The position numbers and the translations under genes are program-made. A stretch of DNA of 64,000 bases from Isoetes taiwanensis. Lineage: Eukaryota; Streptophyta; Lycopodiopsida; Isoetales; Isoetaceae. The notes under the pieces are model-generated. The model searched no databases. It was not told the origin of the DNA and worked only from the letters and a program-made list of their open reading frames with translations. How positions within the stretch are numbered: the stretch's first letter is position 1; every line of letters begins with the position of its first letter. The DNA lies in contig JAJEKV010000042.1 of NCBI GenBank assembly GCA_021234155.1, forward strand, positions 795,864 to 859,863. The letters run 5' to 3'. Shown here one piece after another: positions 36,563 to 47,388 of this stretch.

Positions 36563-36693
36563 GGTATAAATTTATACCACAACCGCCCTAAGGTTTAAAT
36601 TTATATAGCAAGGCAATGTCTGTATAAATTTATACGGCTTGCAGCCGCGGTATAAATTTATACCGCAAGGCAACCCTGGTATAAATTTATACC
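36563..36693. repeat. Palindrome array 4 (5 sites) inside intron 5
   Basis: Copies at 36563, about 36592 (decayed), about 36621, 36649 and 36678, spaced 28-29 bp, within intron 36522-36765. Confidence 0.9.
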
Positions 36694-37432
36694 GCCACAC
36701 TACTGAGCTAACTTATTTTCCTTGTTTTTATTTTACTAATATTTCATTGTTGTGCTGTTTGGCAGGCTTAAAACAAACGTTAAGGGTCATGGTGGTGGTC
36801 CGCGCTTAGTAAGTTGTTTCGAGCACTTTCACATAGGGTTTTACAAACAACAGACGCCAAAAAACCATGGTTCACTTTAATACGCGAGAATGAAAAGACT
36901 CCTCCACGCAATGCGTTTGAGTTCGGCGGTTTTGCAAAAATTAAAGAGACCCACAACGACAAAGCTACGTGGTGTCCCATTATCGGGCCACGGCGACTTA
37001 TTAATAATTTGATCTGATGGTTTTCGCCACGGGACTGGATCTTAGACGCATTTTCTGGCTCAGGCACCACAGCAGTTTGCGCCCTTAAGCAGGGGCGCAA
37101 TGTTGTCTCCGTCGACATAGACCCGGACAAAATAAGTTTCATCAGGACCAGGATAAGCTCTTGTGAATCCTTTCCTGATGAAAACGAGGAATTGGGAGCA
37201 AAAATGGTCTTTGGCGATGTAAAAGGCACATATACAGAAATCCAGCCTCCACTTACGGGAAGAAGAAATGAGGAGGTGGAGTTCGTCGATCCGAGCCCTG
37301 TGGTGCACGAGCGAGAAATGCGGCACTGCACTGTACCATTGGAATCCCGGGGGGGCGTCTCGCTAATATAACCTTGCAAGAGACCCGATCCTAAGGGGGA
37401 GAGAGTCCGTGGATTTGGGAAGAGCCACCTCA

Positions 37433-37449
37433 GTTATAAATTTATACTG
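37433..37449. repeat. Single palindrome after the methyltransferase gene
   Basis: AGTTATAAATTTATACT, an altered copy about 60 bp after the stop codon at 37369-37371. Confidence 0.8.
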
Positions 37450-37892
37450 CACAAACATTTTAAACTATCTTTCATTGTAATCTATGTGCTACGAATTTCA
37501 ATATATTTTGATGAAGATTTCTCAACTGAAAACTTTGTCTCTTCAACAATGCTTAATTAGAACAATTCTTTTTTTGATTCATGATTTCAGACTCTTTCTC
37601 TTTTCTATGTTTGATTTTCTTAGTACTTATATTAAGCTTGCAAAAACACAAAACTATATTTCCTTCTATTTTCAACAACAAATACTTAATGAGTTTTTAA
37701 ATGTAATGTCTCTCTCCTCAAAACAAGCTTTTTTTTTTTTTGCCCTTCTTAAAAAATGAAAAGGCTTCAAAAATGTTGCTTTTTTTGGGGTATTTCGAAT
37801 GCTATTTGCTCAACAATCTATTTTGCTCCCTATTTTGTCCATTTTTTTCAAGTTTCCAATTTTTATAAAGGAATCTTTCAAACGCACTTCTT
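37450..37892. other. Right non-coding part of element 2
   Basis: AT-rich DNA with poly-T tracts between the last palindrome and the right TIR. No gene is seen. Confidence 0.5.
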
Positions 37893-37922
37893 AAATAAGT
37901 GCGTTTCATTTTAAACCTTGTT

Positions 37923-37926
37923 TGAG
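37923..37926. repeat. Target-site duplication of element 2 (right, TGAG)
   Basis: Matches 29242-29245 directly outside the other end of the element. Confidence 0.65.
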
Positions 37927-40061
37927 GTTTAGTAGCATCATATGGATTTGAAACAAGTATACAACTTGAGATCGGTATGTATGAGGCACTAGGCTTCACA
38001 GCGTTGAACTGATTCCATTCACACTAGCATGATTGAAGAGTATGAAAACCTGGCTTGTGCACATAAAAACTTGCAATTGTTCTAGCATTCAAGATCATCC
38101 GTAATCGTGGCCATGCATGGCCATGAATAAAAATATCTACGGGATCTTGATTGACTGGATTCACTTTAAACTACAGCTTATATGGCATCATATGGATCCT
38201 AAATGATTGATTTATCTGATATCTGATTTACTTGGATCCTAAATGGTTGATTTATCTGATATCTGATTTACCTGATAAGTATCTGTGTTAGCCAGTATTG
38301 ATTGCTGCCGTCGCGAGTGTCAGAATTATCTCCCAGAAACTCAGCTTCCTATGTTTTGTTATCAAATATATATGCTTCTACTGGTTCTTTTCACAGAGTA
38401 CCATCTCAGTGCAGTAAATTGAACAGGACTGGAATGGGTTGATGGTGCTTTGCTGACAGCTTAAGCAGTATGTGTTGCTACTGTTCCATCAAAAGCTTTT
38501 GCTAAAGATGTTATGGTATACCATGGCAACAAGTTCAGGAACATTACCTGATTTCCACCTGCTGTTAGACATAAAAGTTCGTGATGAGCAGAATTTCAGA
38601 GGATGACCACCTTTAGATTTCTTTGATGAGTCCATTTCTCTCACATGAAAAGCTTTTCTCTATTGTGGATAAGCTCAAGAAAGCTTATGGAGGCTGGATT
38701 GTGCACATGCTTAAAATATATTATTGGTGGTCTTTCTTGATGAGCCTGCTCTTTTTGTGGGAAGGCACTGTTCAAGTGAGGGACAATCTAAGCAAAGTGA
38801 ACCTTAACAGATAAACCCTCTGAACAAACTCTGAACAAAACTACTGAGTGGCATAAAGTAAGTTCCTGAAAAGATGTCTTGCCAAATGCCTAACTTCCAA
38901 GAGAACATGGATTATAACATTGGACTTGGGAAGAAAGTTGTTCTTAAGCATATATAAGAACCAGCAACCAATGACAAAGTTAACAATTTGCAAAATTACC
39001 TTCTTTTCAAGGCCTATTGCACGCATGTGTACATGAATTACTTGATAGTGCCCCATAGGCAATGGGTTCTATTCTTAAATACAAAACAAAGAGGTTACTA
39101 TTTTTCCAAGAAGTCCATTTTTCCTATAAAATTGAGGGATGATGATAACATAGAAGTCGTTAACTCAAAGGTTTATTCCCATTTGGATTTTATAAGAGGT
39201 TCGATCATTTTTGGGAACCACTTTTGAATCCAAAATGGAAAGAAGCACTTGGACTACAAATGTTGGCATATGAACAATTTTAAGTTATACGAAAAAATGC
39301 ATCAAACATTTATCTGATATCTGATTTACCTGATAAGTATCTGTGTTAGCTAGTATTGATTGCTACATTAACGCTTGGAAGCGTTGCCTCAGAGCAAAGG
39401 GGCTCTTGCTCTATTCCAGCATGAAGCCATCACCATCTTGCTGGAATGGCTATTCCAACAATAATCATGCATGGGAAGAATCCTTGGCTAAATTTTGAAT
39501 TGACACGATTAAATGAATAACTGCTCTGAGATATCCTTCTGCCATAGCCAGTTTCCAAAGCTACCATTTCCTTAAAGAATCCACAACACTGCAAAGTTGT
39601 CTGTTATGCAGCATCACGATGTGGCAGATTCCTGAGTAATGGCTGTTCACTATTTATTCTTTTTGCATGAAACCATTGGTAAAGTTTTTCAACTTAATGG
39701 TCCATAATTCATTCATGTTGTGATTCAAATCCTTCAAGCTTAGACATTCAGCACAAATTCAGCACTATAGTTTGATTCGTTCAAAACTCACGCCATTTTG
39801 ACTTGATATCAAGTGTACATTATTCAAGTGGGCACATAAGAAAAACATATTTTGACTATTATATAATGTTCCAAGTACTTACCCTATCAAACCAATAGTA
39901 TCGTGTTAATCAACACATACAGTTTGCGGACATCTATTGGTCATACCATTAAAATAAATGTCTATACGTGTGTTAACTCTCAACTGGCACAAAATCAATA
40001 AGTGAGTCGCTATCATCATTCCCCTTCAACAACTACCCATCTAAAGACAGGGAAATCGAGA
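37927..40061. other. Unassigned AT-rich region
   Basis: No gene is supported. A short direct repeat built on TTTATCTGATATCTGATTTA occurs twice in tandem at about 38,210-38,275 and again near 39,310, followed each time by a GTATCTGTGTTAGC.AGTATT tail. The rest shows nothing recognisable. Confidence 0.4.
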
Positions 40062-40109
40062 AAGAGAAATGTTCGCGGCGGCCTTAGCTGCCGCAATAAA
40101 TTTCTTGTA
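40062..40109 (-). repeat. GC-core foldback repeat, copy B (inverted)
   Basis: Reverse orientation of the 23242-23289 repeat, with some arm mismatches (GCGGCAGC). Homology with copy C continues for about 40 bp past the hairpin, so the mobile unit is longer than the hairpin. Confidence 0.7.
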
Positions 40110-42437
40110 ATAAGTAAGGAAGAAAAACAAGGTGCTGCGCACGAAGGGTTGCCCTCCAGTGTCCTGAAGGGATGTGCGCATAGTCTTTGATGCATAGTGC
40201 TCCGAACTAAGAATAAGTTCATGATTGTTTAACTTCATTGATCTCAACAAAACTAATGTTAAACACAGGTGTTAACTCCTTGCAACACATTGATCCAGCT
40301 CAAAAATTGAAAGTTTTGCAAGTTTTGGCACAAAAATCCAGCTTAATATGCTTTGCAAGTTGAAGCTCTGCTAAAAAACATATGCGGCAACAAGAAACTT
40401 TGCTCAAAAATATTTGTCGCAACAAGAAGCTTTACAACATGAAGTTTTGCTAAGTGTGTATATTGGCGACGACGGTTTGCTAGGTGTGTATCTCTGCAAG
40501 AAGATCCAGAAGCTCTGTAGAAAGCTCGGTAAGAAGCTCTGTTGTTGTTTACTTACGAGTTGTTTACCTTAAAAAAAAAATTAGTTGTTTACTTTGACAT
40601 TAGGTATTGTGTGATAAAGGTTGCGTCATATAAGAGCTGAGGGCCATCTTAAATGGTTTTATAATAAAATGGGTAGGCAAATCATAGCATAGGTTTAAAG
40701 ATTAATAGCAACAATGTCAATTAGAAGCCATAAGAGATTCCATTGAATTATTCTATGGAATCATTTGGGGTGTATTATCATTTGGGGTGTCTCGAAATTT
40801 TTTGTGACCATTAGATGATGCAATATCCTACGGAATATTCTATGTCATCCGCTGTGATCCGTCCCATGCAAATCAAGATGGGGTCAAACAGCCCCATGTT
40901 GACCCGATTTGCAAGGAGGCATTTAAAAACAAAAATCCAATGGTTATCATTCACACATCAAGTGCACAATATAACAAACATATTGAACTTTTCCAGTCTA
41001 CAATGTGCTCCAGAAATGGAGTTGTGTTTTGTATCTGCTCTAGCTACAGCGATGGCACTGCACTGCACTGAGGCCAGAACATGGCTTTCCAAATCCGGTG
41101 AAGCATGAAAGCGCTTGACTTAAGATCCAGTGAAGCATGAAGGTTAATTCATGGAGCTTACCATGTTTCAACCCTATTTCCGCCATGGCTACAACGATGG
41201 CAAATCTGGAAATCAATTGGCTACAACGATGGCAAATCCAGCAGCGGTCCCCTGTGGCTGTTTCCAAGATGCCTGCCCAGTGTAACAAACATACTGAACT
41301 TTTCACAGCAAACCCTTGTTGCTTCTATTTCTTCAGAGGAATTGAACCTCTATGTTCCACCAGAAGACAGAACATAAAGCGACAGCAACAGCCCAGCCTT
41401 GGGTGCAAATCGACTCTAACAAGATTTAGCACAATCACAAATCTGCCAGATTAGCTCAATCACAAATCTGACGGATTTAACAAGGTTGGGCCCTAAAAGC
41501 ACAAGCCTAGCTATGGCTATGGCCAAACATGCAACTGAAGCTATGGCTTCCGGCAAAGGCCTAGCCGCCTCCAGAAGAGCTGTCGCCGCATTCCTACAAT
41601 AATGTGGCCAGCTTCTGGAACAACAAAAATAGAAAAAAAAAATACAGAAAGAAAGAATAATGCATGGCCAAACATGCAACTGAAGCTATGACTTCCGGCA
41701 AAGGCCTGGCCGCCTCCACAAGAGCTGTCGCCGCCTTCCTACATAAAGCGTAACAACAAAAATAGAAAAAAAAAATACAGAAAGAAAGAATGATGCTCCT
41801 ATTTGGAATCCACTATGCCAGCATCAACAAACTACGTATTTTCATACGAATACAATAAAATACCTTAGACAGTCTTATGTAATAAATATACGTTTTATGA
41901 TTTTGGCCACATTATAAGCTACTCATGATACCATGATAAAGTTTTACAATCAACATAAATGGGTGAAACGAAAAGTGATTCTTACATGTTGCGAGATAAA
42001 AGACAACCAATGATTCTAATTCCAATTTGCATTTTATAAATAATACAGTGCAGAACTGTTGAAAGTTAGGCATATGCTTGATAATATAGAAGTTCTAACG
42101 TGTATGTAATTCATAGGCAGTTTATCGTATCAACAACATCGATCAGCTTGTAATGCTCTGTAATTTTTCTACATCTCCTTACATTGCTCTCAAACTGTTC
42201 CTCATCCATTGATAAAAATCTGCTTCGAACCCATTTTATTTCTTCGAACACACCGGCGGAGGCAAAAAGTGATAATGCAACCAAAATGTCTCAATTTTCT
42301 TGCATATCTAACTATTGGCCAGTCCGTATGTATCAGACAAATTTGTTTCAGACCAAACGTCTGTGTAATGCCATTGCAGTAATCATATTTTAATAGGTGC
42401 ACTTTAGATGCACTGTCCTCTTACATTTTACCATGTA
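40110..42437. other. Unassigned region with small repeats
   Basis: No gene is supported. An imperfect 45-bp palindrome lies at about 40,866-40,910 (arms GCAAATC..AAGATGGGG and CCCCATGTT..GATTTGC). A 145-bp tandem duplication lies at 41,521-41,795. The rest is AT-rich. Confidence 0.4.
41521..41795. repeat. Tandem duplication, 145-bp unit
   Basis: GGCCAAACATGCAACTGAAG at 41521 recurs at 41666. Both units contain GCTGTCGCCGC and end in GAAAGAAAGAAT. Few differences. Confidence 0.85.
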
Positions 42438-42470
42438 CTAGAAACGTGTGCCTGGCGATGCCGGGCATTA
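42438..42470 (-). mobile_element. Possible Helitron 3' terminus
   Basis: Read on the minus strand: GCCCGGCATCGCCAGGC, a 7-bp-stem hairpin with one mismatch, then about 8 bases and CTAG followed by T. A GC hairpin about 10 bases before CTRR, inserted 5' of a T, is the Helitron 3' signature. The 5' TC end and a Rep/helicase gene were not found, so this would be a non-autonomous copy of unknown length extending to higher coordinates. Confidence 0.4.
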
Positions 42471-43609
42471 GTCGTTTACGTGCGGAATGGGTAAATTTAA
42501 GGGAGTTTGTATTAAGACCTGTAAATATCCGGGAAAAAAAAAAACTTCTGTAAATGTAGTCATGATATAGATGTAATGGAGTATGAATTATGATGGATTT
42601 ATGGTTTAGAGATGCTGAGCATTACCTCTAACACATGGAATGGGTAAAAGTAATGGAAAGCACGCAGTAGGCGCATAGAGAAAATTAGTTTAGGGTTGGA
42701 ATGCCTTTTAATTCCTTGTGTCTTTTGAATTTTCTAATTCCTAAATTCTCATTGATAAAACAAAATCTTGAAGAGTGGATGCATTCTTCACGCACGATCA
42801 ATTGCATAAAAGAAATATTATATTTAGGCTTCCTAAAAAGTATTGTAATATTTGTCCAACACGATTATGATGGCTTGAAAGTAAAGCCAATATTTCTAAG
42901 AGCAAGCAATTGATTCCATTTTTCCACATAGGTTGCTACAAACATGTTTGTTTACTATGCTTGATTTATTACATTAACAAAAGGTGCACTTGAGATCATT
43001 GTTGTCTTATATAATAAACATTGACAATAATTGTCTATGGTCATTGCCTTCAATTGAAAATTGCAACTACAATGCATTTGGGATCTTTCATATACACTTG
43101 CGTCACGATGAAAACCACGTTCTAGGATGGACTTTCAAGCAGCGAGTGCAATAATTACAATTTATACATTATTCTACAATGGTTCTACATACGGCTACTT
43201 ATTGAAATCCTTTCATAGCTTCAAAATGCATTGATAGTTGGCTAAACAATACCGTTGTTGCTAAACCCCCAACAATTAATAAAAACTCTCATGAATGGTT
43301 TTTTGGATTCTTTGGATTTTCAATCTCAATACATTAAGGACCAGAACTTGGTCTCCAATGGTGGTTTTGCAACAATTTGGGGTCCAATGATGATATTGCA
43401 ACTTTGATGCAGTTATATGATTATTGAATGTTCTAAATTTAGGAGTTTTTAAACCGTATCATTTTATCAATGATTTGAGTCCTTTTAAATATAGAAGTTT
43501 AAATATAGAATGACTTAGGAGTAGGAGTAGGAACTAACAACACATGGTAATTTCCATCGTGTTAAAAGAAGAACGATTCTAGCACCATAAGTCATCCTAC
43601 CAGCATAAT
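42471..43609. other. Unassigned AT-rich region
   Basis: May lie inside the possible Helitron. Nothing coding or structured is recognised. Confidence 0.35.
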
Positions 43610-44115
43610 TCATGATAAGACCCTAAACCGGGTGGAGCTTGACCCTGACTTGGTTAACCATAAGCCTTGTTTATATGAACCTGATTGGTTATATCCCCTA
43701 GCTGGTTGCTGGTACCTCCATAATAGCATCAAGAGAACCTGTATTACCTTGAGAAGGTTGTTGTGTCTGGCCCTGCTGAGAATATGAATCATAAGATCCA
43801 GGCTGGGATTGTTGAGTAGATGCCAGTGCTGGAGGAACCTTACCAGCAGCTATAGATGTAGGGGAACGTTGGTCCCATCCTTAGCTATACCCACCAGGTG
43901 CTTGGTTCTGTCCTGAGCTATAGCCACCATGTGTTGTGTGGTTATAACCACCATATTGCTACCAGGGGGTTACTGCTCAAGCTCCTCCTGGATAGCCATA
44001 CCCTTGCAGATGCATAGGTGGAGGTGGAGGTGGAGGTCCCAATGCTGTGGTGGACCAGGCCGCCTATATCCTTGCAGATTATAACCCTCCACTCATTTGC
44101 GGCTGATGTCACTGA
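43610..44115 (-). pseudogene. KH-domain (FUBP-like) protein C-terminus, pseudogene
   Basis: The minus strand encodes, between many stops, a Gly/Tyr/Gln/Pro-rich tail: PPPPPPPMHLQGYGYPGGA, QYGGYNHTTHGGYSSGQNQA, GWDQRSPTSIAAGK and SYDSYSQQGQTQQPSQG. Tails of this composition, with WDQ and YDYYSQQ repeats, follow the KH domains of plant far-upstream-element-binding-like RNA-binding proteins. No KH domain is present here, so it is a truncated relic. Stops (TAA, TAG, TGA) occur throughout. The low-complexity composition makes the family call moderate. Confidence 0.55.
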
Positions 44116-47100
44116 GCAAACAAAATTTTAAGCTTTGAAGCTTTCAATTACTGAATCAAAGCACAAAACAAACACTGTATATATAGAACTAACACGGTTT
44201 TAGGTGGAACGTTGCTTGGAAAAACTGTAGTTTAACATGCATTTGCTCCTCTTATCTTAATATGGCCAATGTTGGTCTTTCCTGCACCCCTAATAGTGAT
44301 GAGATCTTTGAAATGGTGACACAACTACGTAGAAACAATATATTTGCACTTGAAATGAAAACTTGAATGTGAAAACAAACCTAAGTTATCTTTGCTTTTA
44401 TCTCTTCAACACAATCATAGAAACTATGAAAGATGTAATTCCTATTGCAACTTTCACTTGGGTTGTTTTTGCTAGCAAGGTACAGAATAATAATCCACCA
44501 TAGAGAAGAAGAGCTCAATGGACATCATTTACTACCATGTTTCATGGCAATACTTAAATAATTTTTCTTTGCTCTGAGTTGCAAAGAAGTGCGGCAGTCT
44601 CATATAAGGAGTCTTTTCTGCATGAAGTTATCAATTGTGAAGCTGTCAGTGTCTTTTCTATCACATGAATGCTGGAGAAGCCAAAAGGGCAATGCAAAAT
44701 GCAATAAGAAAATGAAAGCCACCACATTGCGAATTGCACGTGGAGTCTTGATTTTCACATTTATACAGCCTCAAGAAGAAACACAGTTAATTGATCCTAG
44801 TTATAACTAACTTGGGCACTGAAATTTAGAGCCTTTACAACTTTAACAGACTTGCATTGGAGATACAAACAATTAAAGCAATAATACTCTAGCAGTGGAT
44901 GGCTCTAGTAGTGGGAGCTCTATAGGGAAATGGAGAAGAAGCATAGTCAATGCCTTAATGTCCCATATGCTCTACATCTTTCTTGCACAAAAGGAGAAAT
45001 AAAAGAAGAAGAAGACTCCTCTTAAATAGAGGTACTACCAGTTCATTAAGAAAGTGGAGGAGAAGCACAGTCAATGGTGTAATGTCCTCTCTGCTCCACA
45101 TCTTGTAGGTACCTCCAAAACACTACATAAAAACAAACATTCATCCATTAGGAACAAAATCTCTGACCAGGCAATAGCATAGTATACTCCAGATTTTAAA
45201 GCATAGTAGCTCTAAGAGATAATCTGAAAGGTTGGATGAAAAGAAATTTAGAAAAGACATTACCTACATGTCTCCTTGGGAGCTAATGATTTCATGTCCT
45301 TTTGTCAGCGCAGCATTGAAATAGCAGCCGATGAAGTCTGTATTGCAGCCAGTCGATGAAGCCATGTGCATTTGCAGAACCAACACATAATGCAAAGTTG
45401 GGCTTTTCAATTTGTTGTTGTGAAGAACTTAACGTAGCATTGCAGCCCAAATTATATCAAACATCAAGTGTAAAAGTAAAGATGAGACAGATACTTCTTT
45501 ACCTCCAACAAAATATATTTCACCAGACTTGGCGATATCAACCTACCACGAAATGAGTAGATATTGTTGGCTCAGGCAAAAAGATATCAAAGATCAAACT
45601 CTAGCTCCATCTAGCAAGAAATGAAATGCTAATTTTCACATGCAAAAGAATACCTACTTTGCAAGAAGAGAGTTTGCTGCATTTCATAACTCTGCATAAA
45701 AAGGAAGGCATGACTCCAGCAGTGTATATGAAGCTCTAAGATTTGGCAGAAGAATCTCCAATATATGACGACATTTCCGTTGCTGGAATCCTATATTATA
45801 ATGTATGCCAATCTATGTCAGACGGATTTCCAAAGTAGAAGCTGCAATAATATGGCGTTGCAAGAGAAAGGATTTGGTTTCACAACCTAGAATCATGCAG
45901 AGTTCCACCAGAGCACCAGAGCAAAACAGATTTTGAGCTATGAACACACATGGGCAGATTTAAATTGCTTCTGCATAACATGAGCATACGACGAATTAAA
46001 ATCTATTAAACAAAACTTTAAAAAAGAATGAGAAACTGCTCCAAAATGTGACGGGCCTGGCCAGTTAACCTTTCGGTAACTGGAGATCCCATCGATCTCT
46101 ACCGTTGGATCTACTTAACTCTTGGAACTCAGGAAATTGATACATGCATACTTAGGTAAAGAATTTAATCTTTATACATGCTCTAAGGTCCCAAAAATTA
46201 TACTTGCCATTGCTTAGCAAAAACCCCACACAACACCCAATGTTTTTAAAATAATTATAGCTTCAAGCCGATCCAGAATAATAATGGTAATATTAATCAG
46301 ATATATTGCATAGCAATCCACACACTTCTACTCTCGCCTTTCCGAAGCTTGGCTACTTTCCTGAGCATCTCGCACCTCTGCTTACACCATTAACCACGGG
46401 GTTAGTCACACGGACTAAGTGGGGATCGGGGAATCTAGGACATGTCTAGCATCAGTATCCACAAAACATTAACCTTAAACATCAAACTAGTCTTACCGTA
46501 GCCTCGCCCCTGCAATCTAGGTTACTAGTCCAACAAACATAACCACAATGCATAATTATACCAAGCATAACCATTGCAACTTAATTCCAACATTAAAAAC
46601 CACATATATAATAGCCAAGCAACCATAGCATCAAGATTGCAACCAATATTCCTCTGGGTCTGAGCAAGGTCAACTCGGCTGATCAGGCCAGTGACGTAGA
46701 GGCGGGGTAACCACGTGTGTACACACCCATCCACGCTGCGTCCAGCATTGGAGGACCACTTACTGTGCATGACGTTGTACCATACGGTACCAACGCCCGA
46801 TGTTCAGATAATTCCATTTACATAGCACTATGCAATAACCGCGAGTCTAGACCATCGCACCTAGACTCCGGCCCCAGAGGTCTTTATCAAAGAATTACAT
46901 AATTCACTATCATTATAACACATGCCTTAACAAGCTCAACATCAAGTTAATTCATACACACTCTATGTAACAAGGAAAAGTTCAACCATGACTCAATAAT
47001 TATGATAGCCTCAATAATGCAATATGCAACCATCGTTATTAATAAAAGATAAACATCTACCATCTTCCAAATGTTCCCTAAATAACAAGGTTACCAGTTA

Positions 47101-47388
47101 TACTTTAAAGCTTTAATAATGATTTAATCCCTAGCGTTATAATTGTCATGATGTCCCCGTTACCAATTTCCCCATACACAACACTTGTGCCTTGTATTCT
47201 TACCCCTCTTAATATAACTTTTTCCAAAGGGTTCTAAAATATAACTAGCTAGCTTATTAAACTACTCATGCCGTAATTCTAGATAACTTATAACCATTAG
47301 CATAAACCCTCCTTAACTTAGGCCTTAATCTTTCATAAATTTCAAGCCCAACTCTTGCTCCAAACCAACCTTAATAATTTTAATCTTT
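44116..47388. other. Unassigned region, partly LTR-like
   Basis: No gene is supported. Two diverged copies of a 150-bp segment (GAGAAG.AGCA.AGTCAATG ... CTCTACATCTT) lie at about 44,930-45,110. From about 46,048 (TGTGACGGGCCTGGCC, followed by the hairpin CCAGTTAACCTTTCGGTAACTG) to 47,388 the texture is that of a Ty3/gypsy LTR. I found no matching second end, target duplication or internal coding domain. Confidence 0.35.

Larger units (their letters stand above)
33800..37371 (+). pseudogene. ParB-like domain plus DNA N-methyltransferase, six exons, broken
   Basis: Visible exons: about 33800-34102, 34200-35132, 35567-35807, 35882-36018, about 36078-36521, 36766-37371; most borders are clean GT...AG. 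The first ATG is not found. After an acidic linker (34270-34312) comes a ParB/sulfiredoxin-like domain: VLQVRKL, NPHAHVSPLVVMVD, YYVLGGTHSYKARKEL (34,745-34,792), VGVTDEEAKVIAVSHNLDND. Then a methyltransferase core: FTLCIADIPYGFKIKG (36,293-36,340; motif IV, DPPY-like), VIIFHSDLQ, WFTLIREN, and DWILDAFSGSGTTAVCALKQ (37,033-37,092; motif I, SAM binding) with VVSVDIDPDK. Motif IV before motif I fits beta-class N6-adenine/N4-cytosine methylases. In bacteria and phages ParB-like domains fused to such methylases are known. Lesions: frameshift near 34,436, TAA 35717-35719, shifts near 36,078 and in 36,340-36,500, TGA 37015-37017. Function in the plant is unknown. Confidence 0.8.
29246..37922. mobile_element. 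Element 2: 8.7-kb transposon with DUF7869 and ParB-methyltransferase genes
   Basis: Terminal inverted repeats of 30 bp with one mismatch: 29246-29275 (AACAAAGTTTAAAATGAAAC then GCACTTATTT) against the reverse complement of 37893-37922. The 24 bp from 29252 are identical. A TGAG duplication flanks the element. Inside each TIR a second AAACGCACTT (direct at the left end, inverted at the right end) and a GGAATCTTT/AAAGATTCC stretch follow, so the right end can fold into a hairpin. Cargo: a degenerate DUF7869 gene (minus, 32804 to about 30130) and a divergent ParB-like/DNA methyltransferase gene (plus, about 33800-37371), with about 32 palindromic GGTATAAATTTATACC sites in four clusters plus single copies. 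Base composition and introns are plant-like, so the element is long resident in eukaryotes even though the methylase is of bacterial type. This copy is inactive. Confidence 0.85.

Noticed and set aside
46048-47388. gypsy-type LTR starting TGTGACGGGCC
   Set aside because: No second LTR, target duplication, primer site or coding domain could be found.
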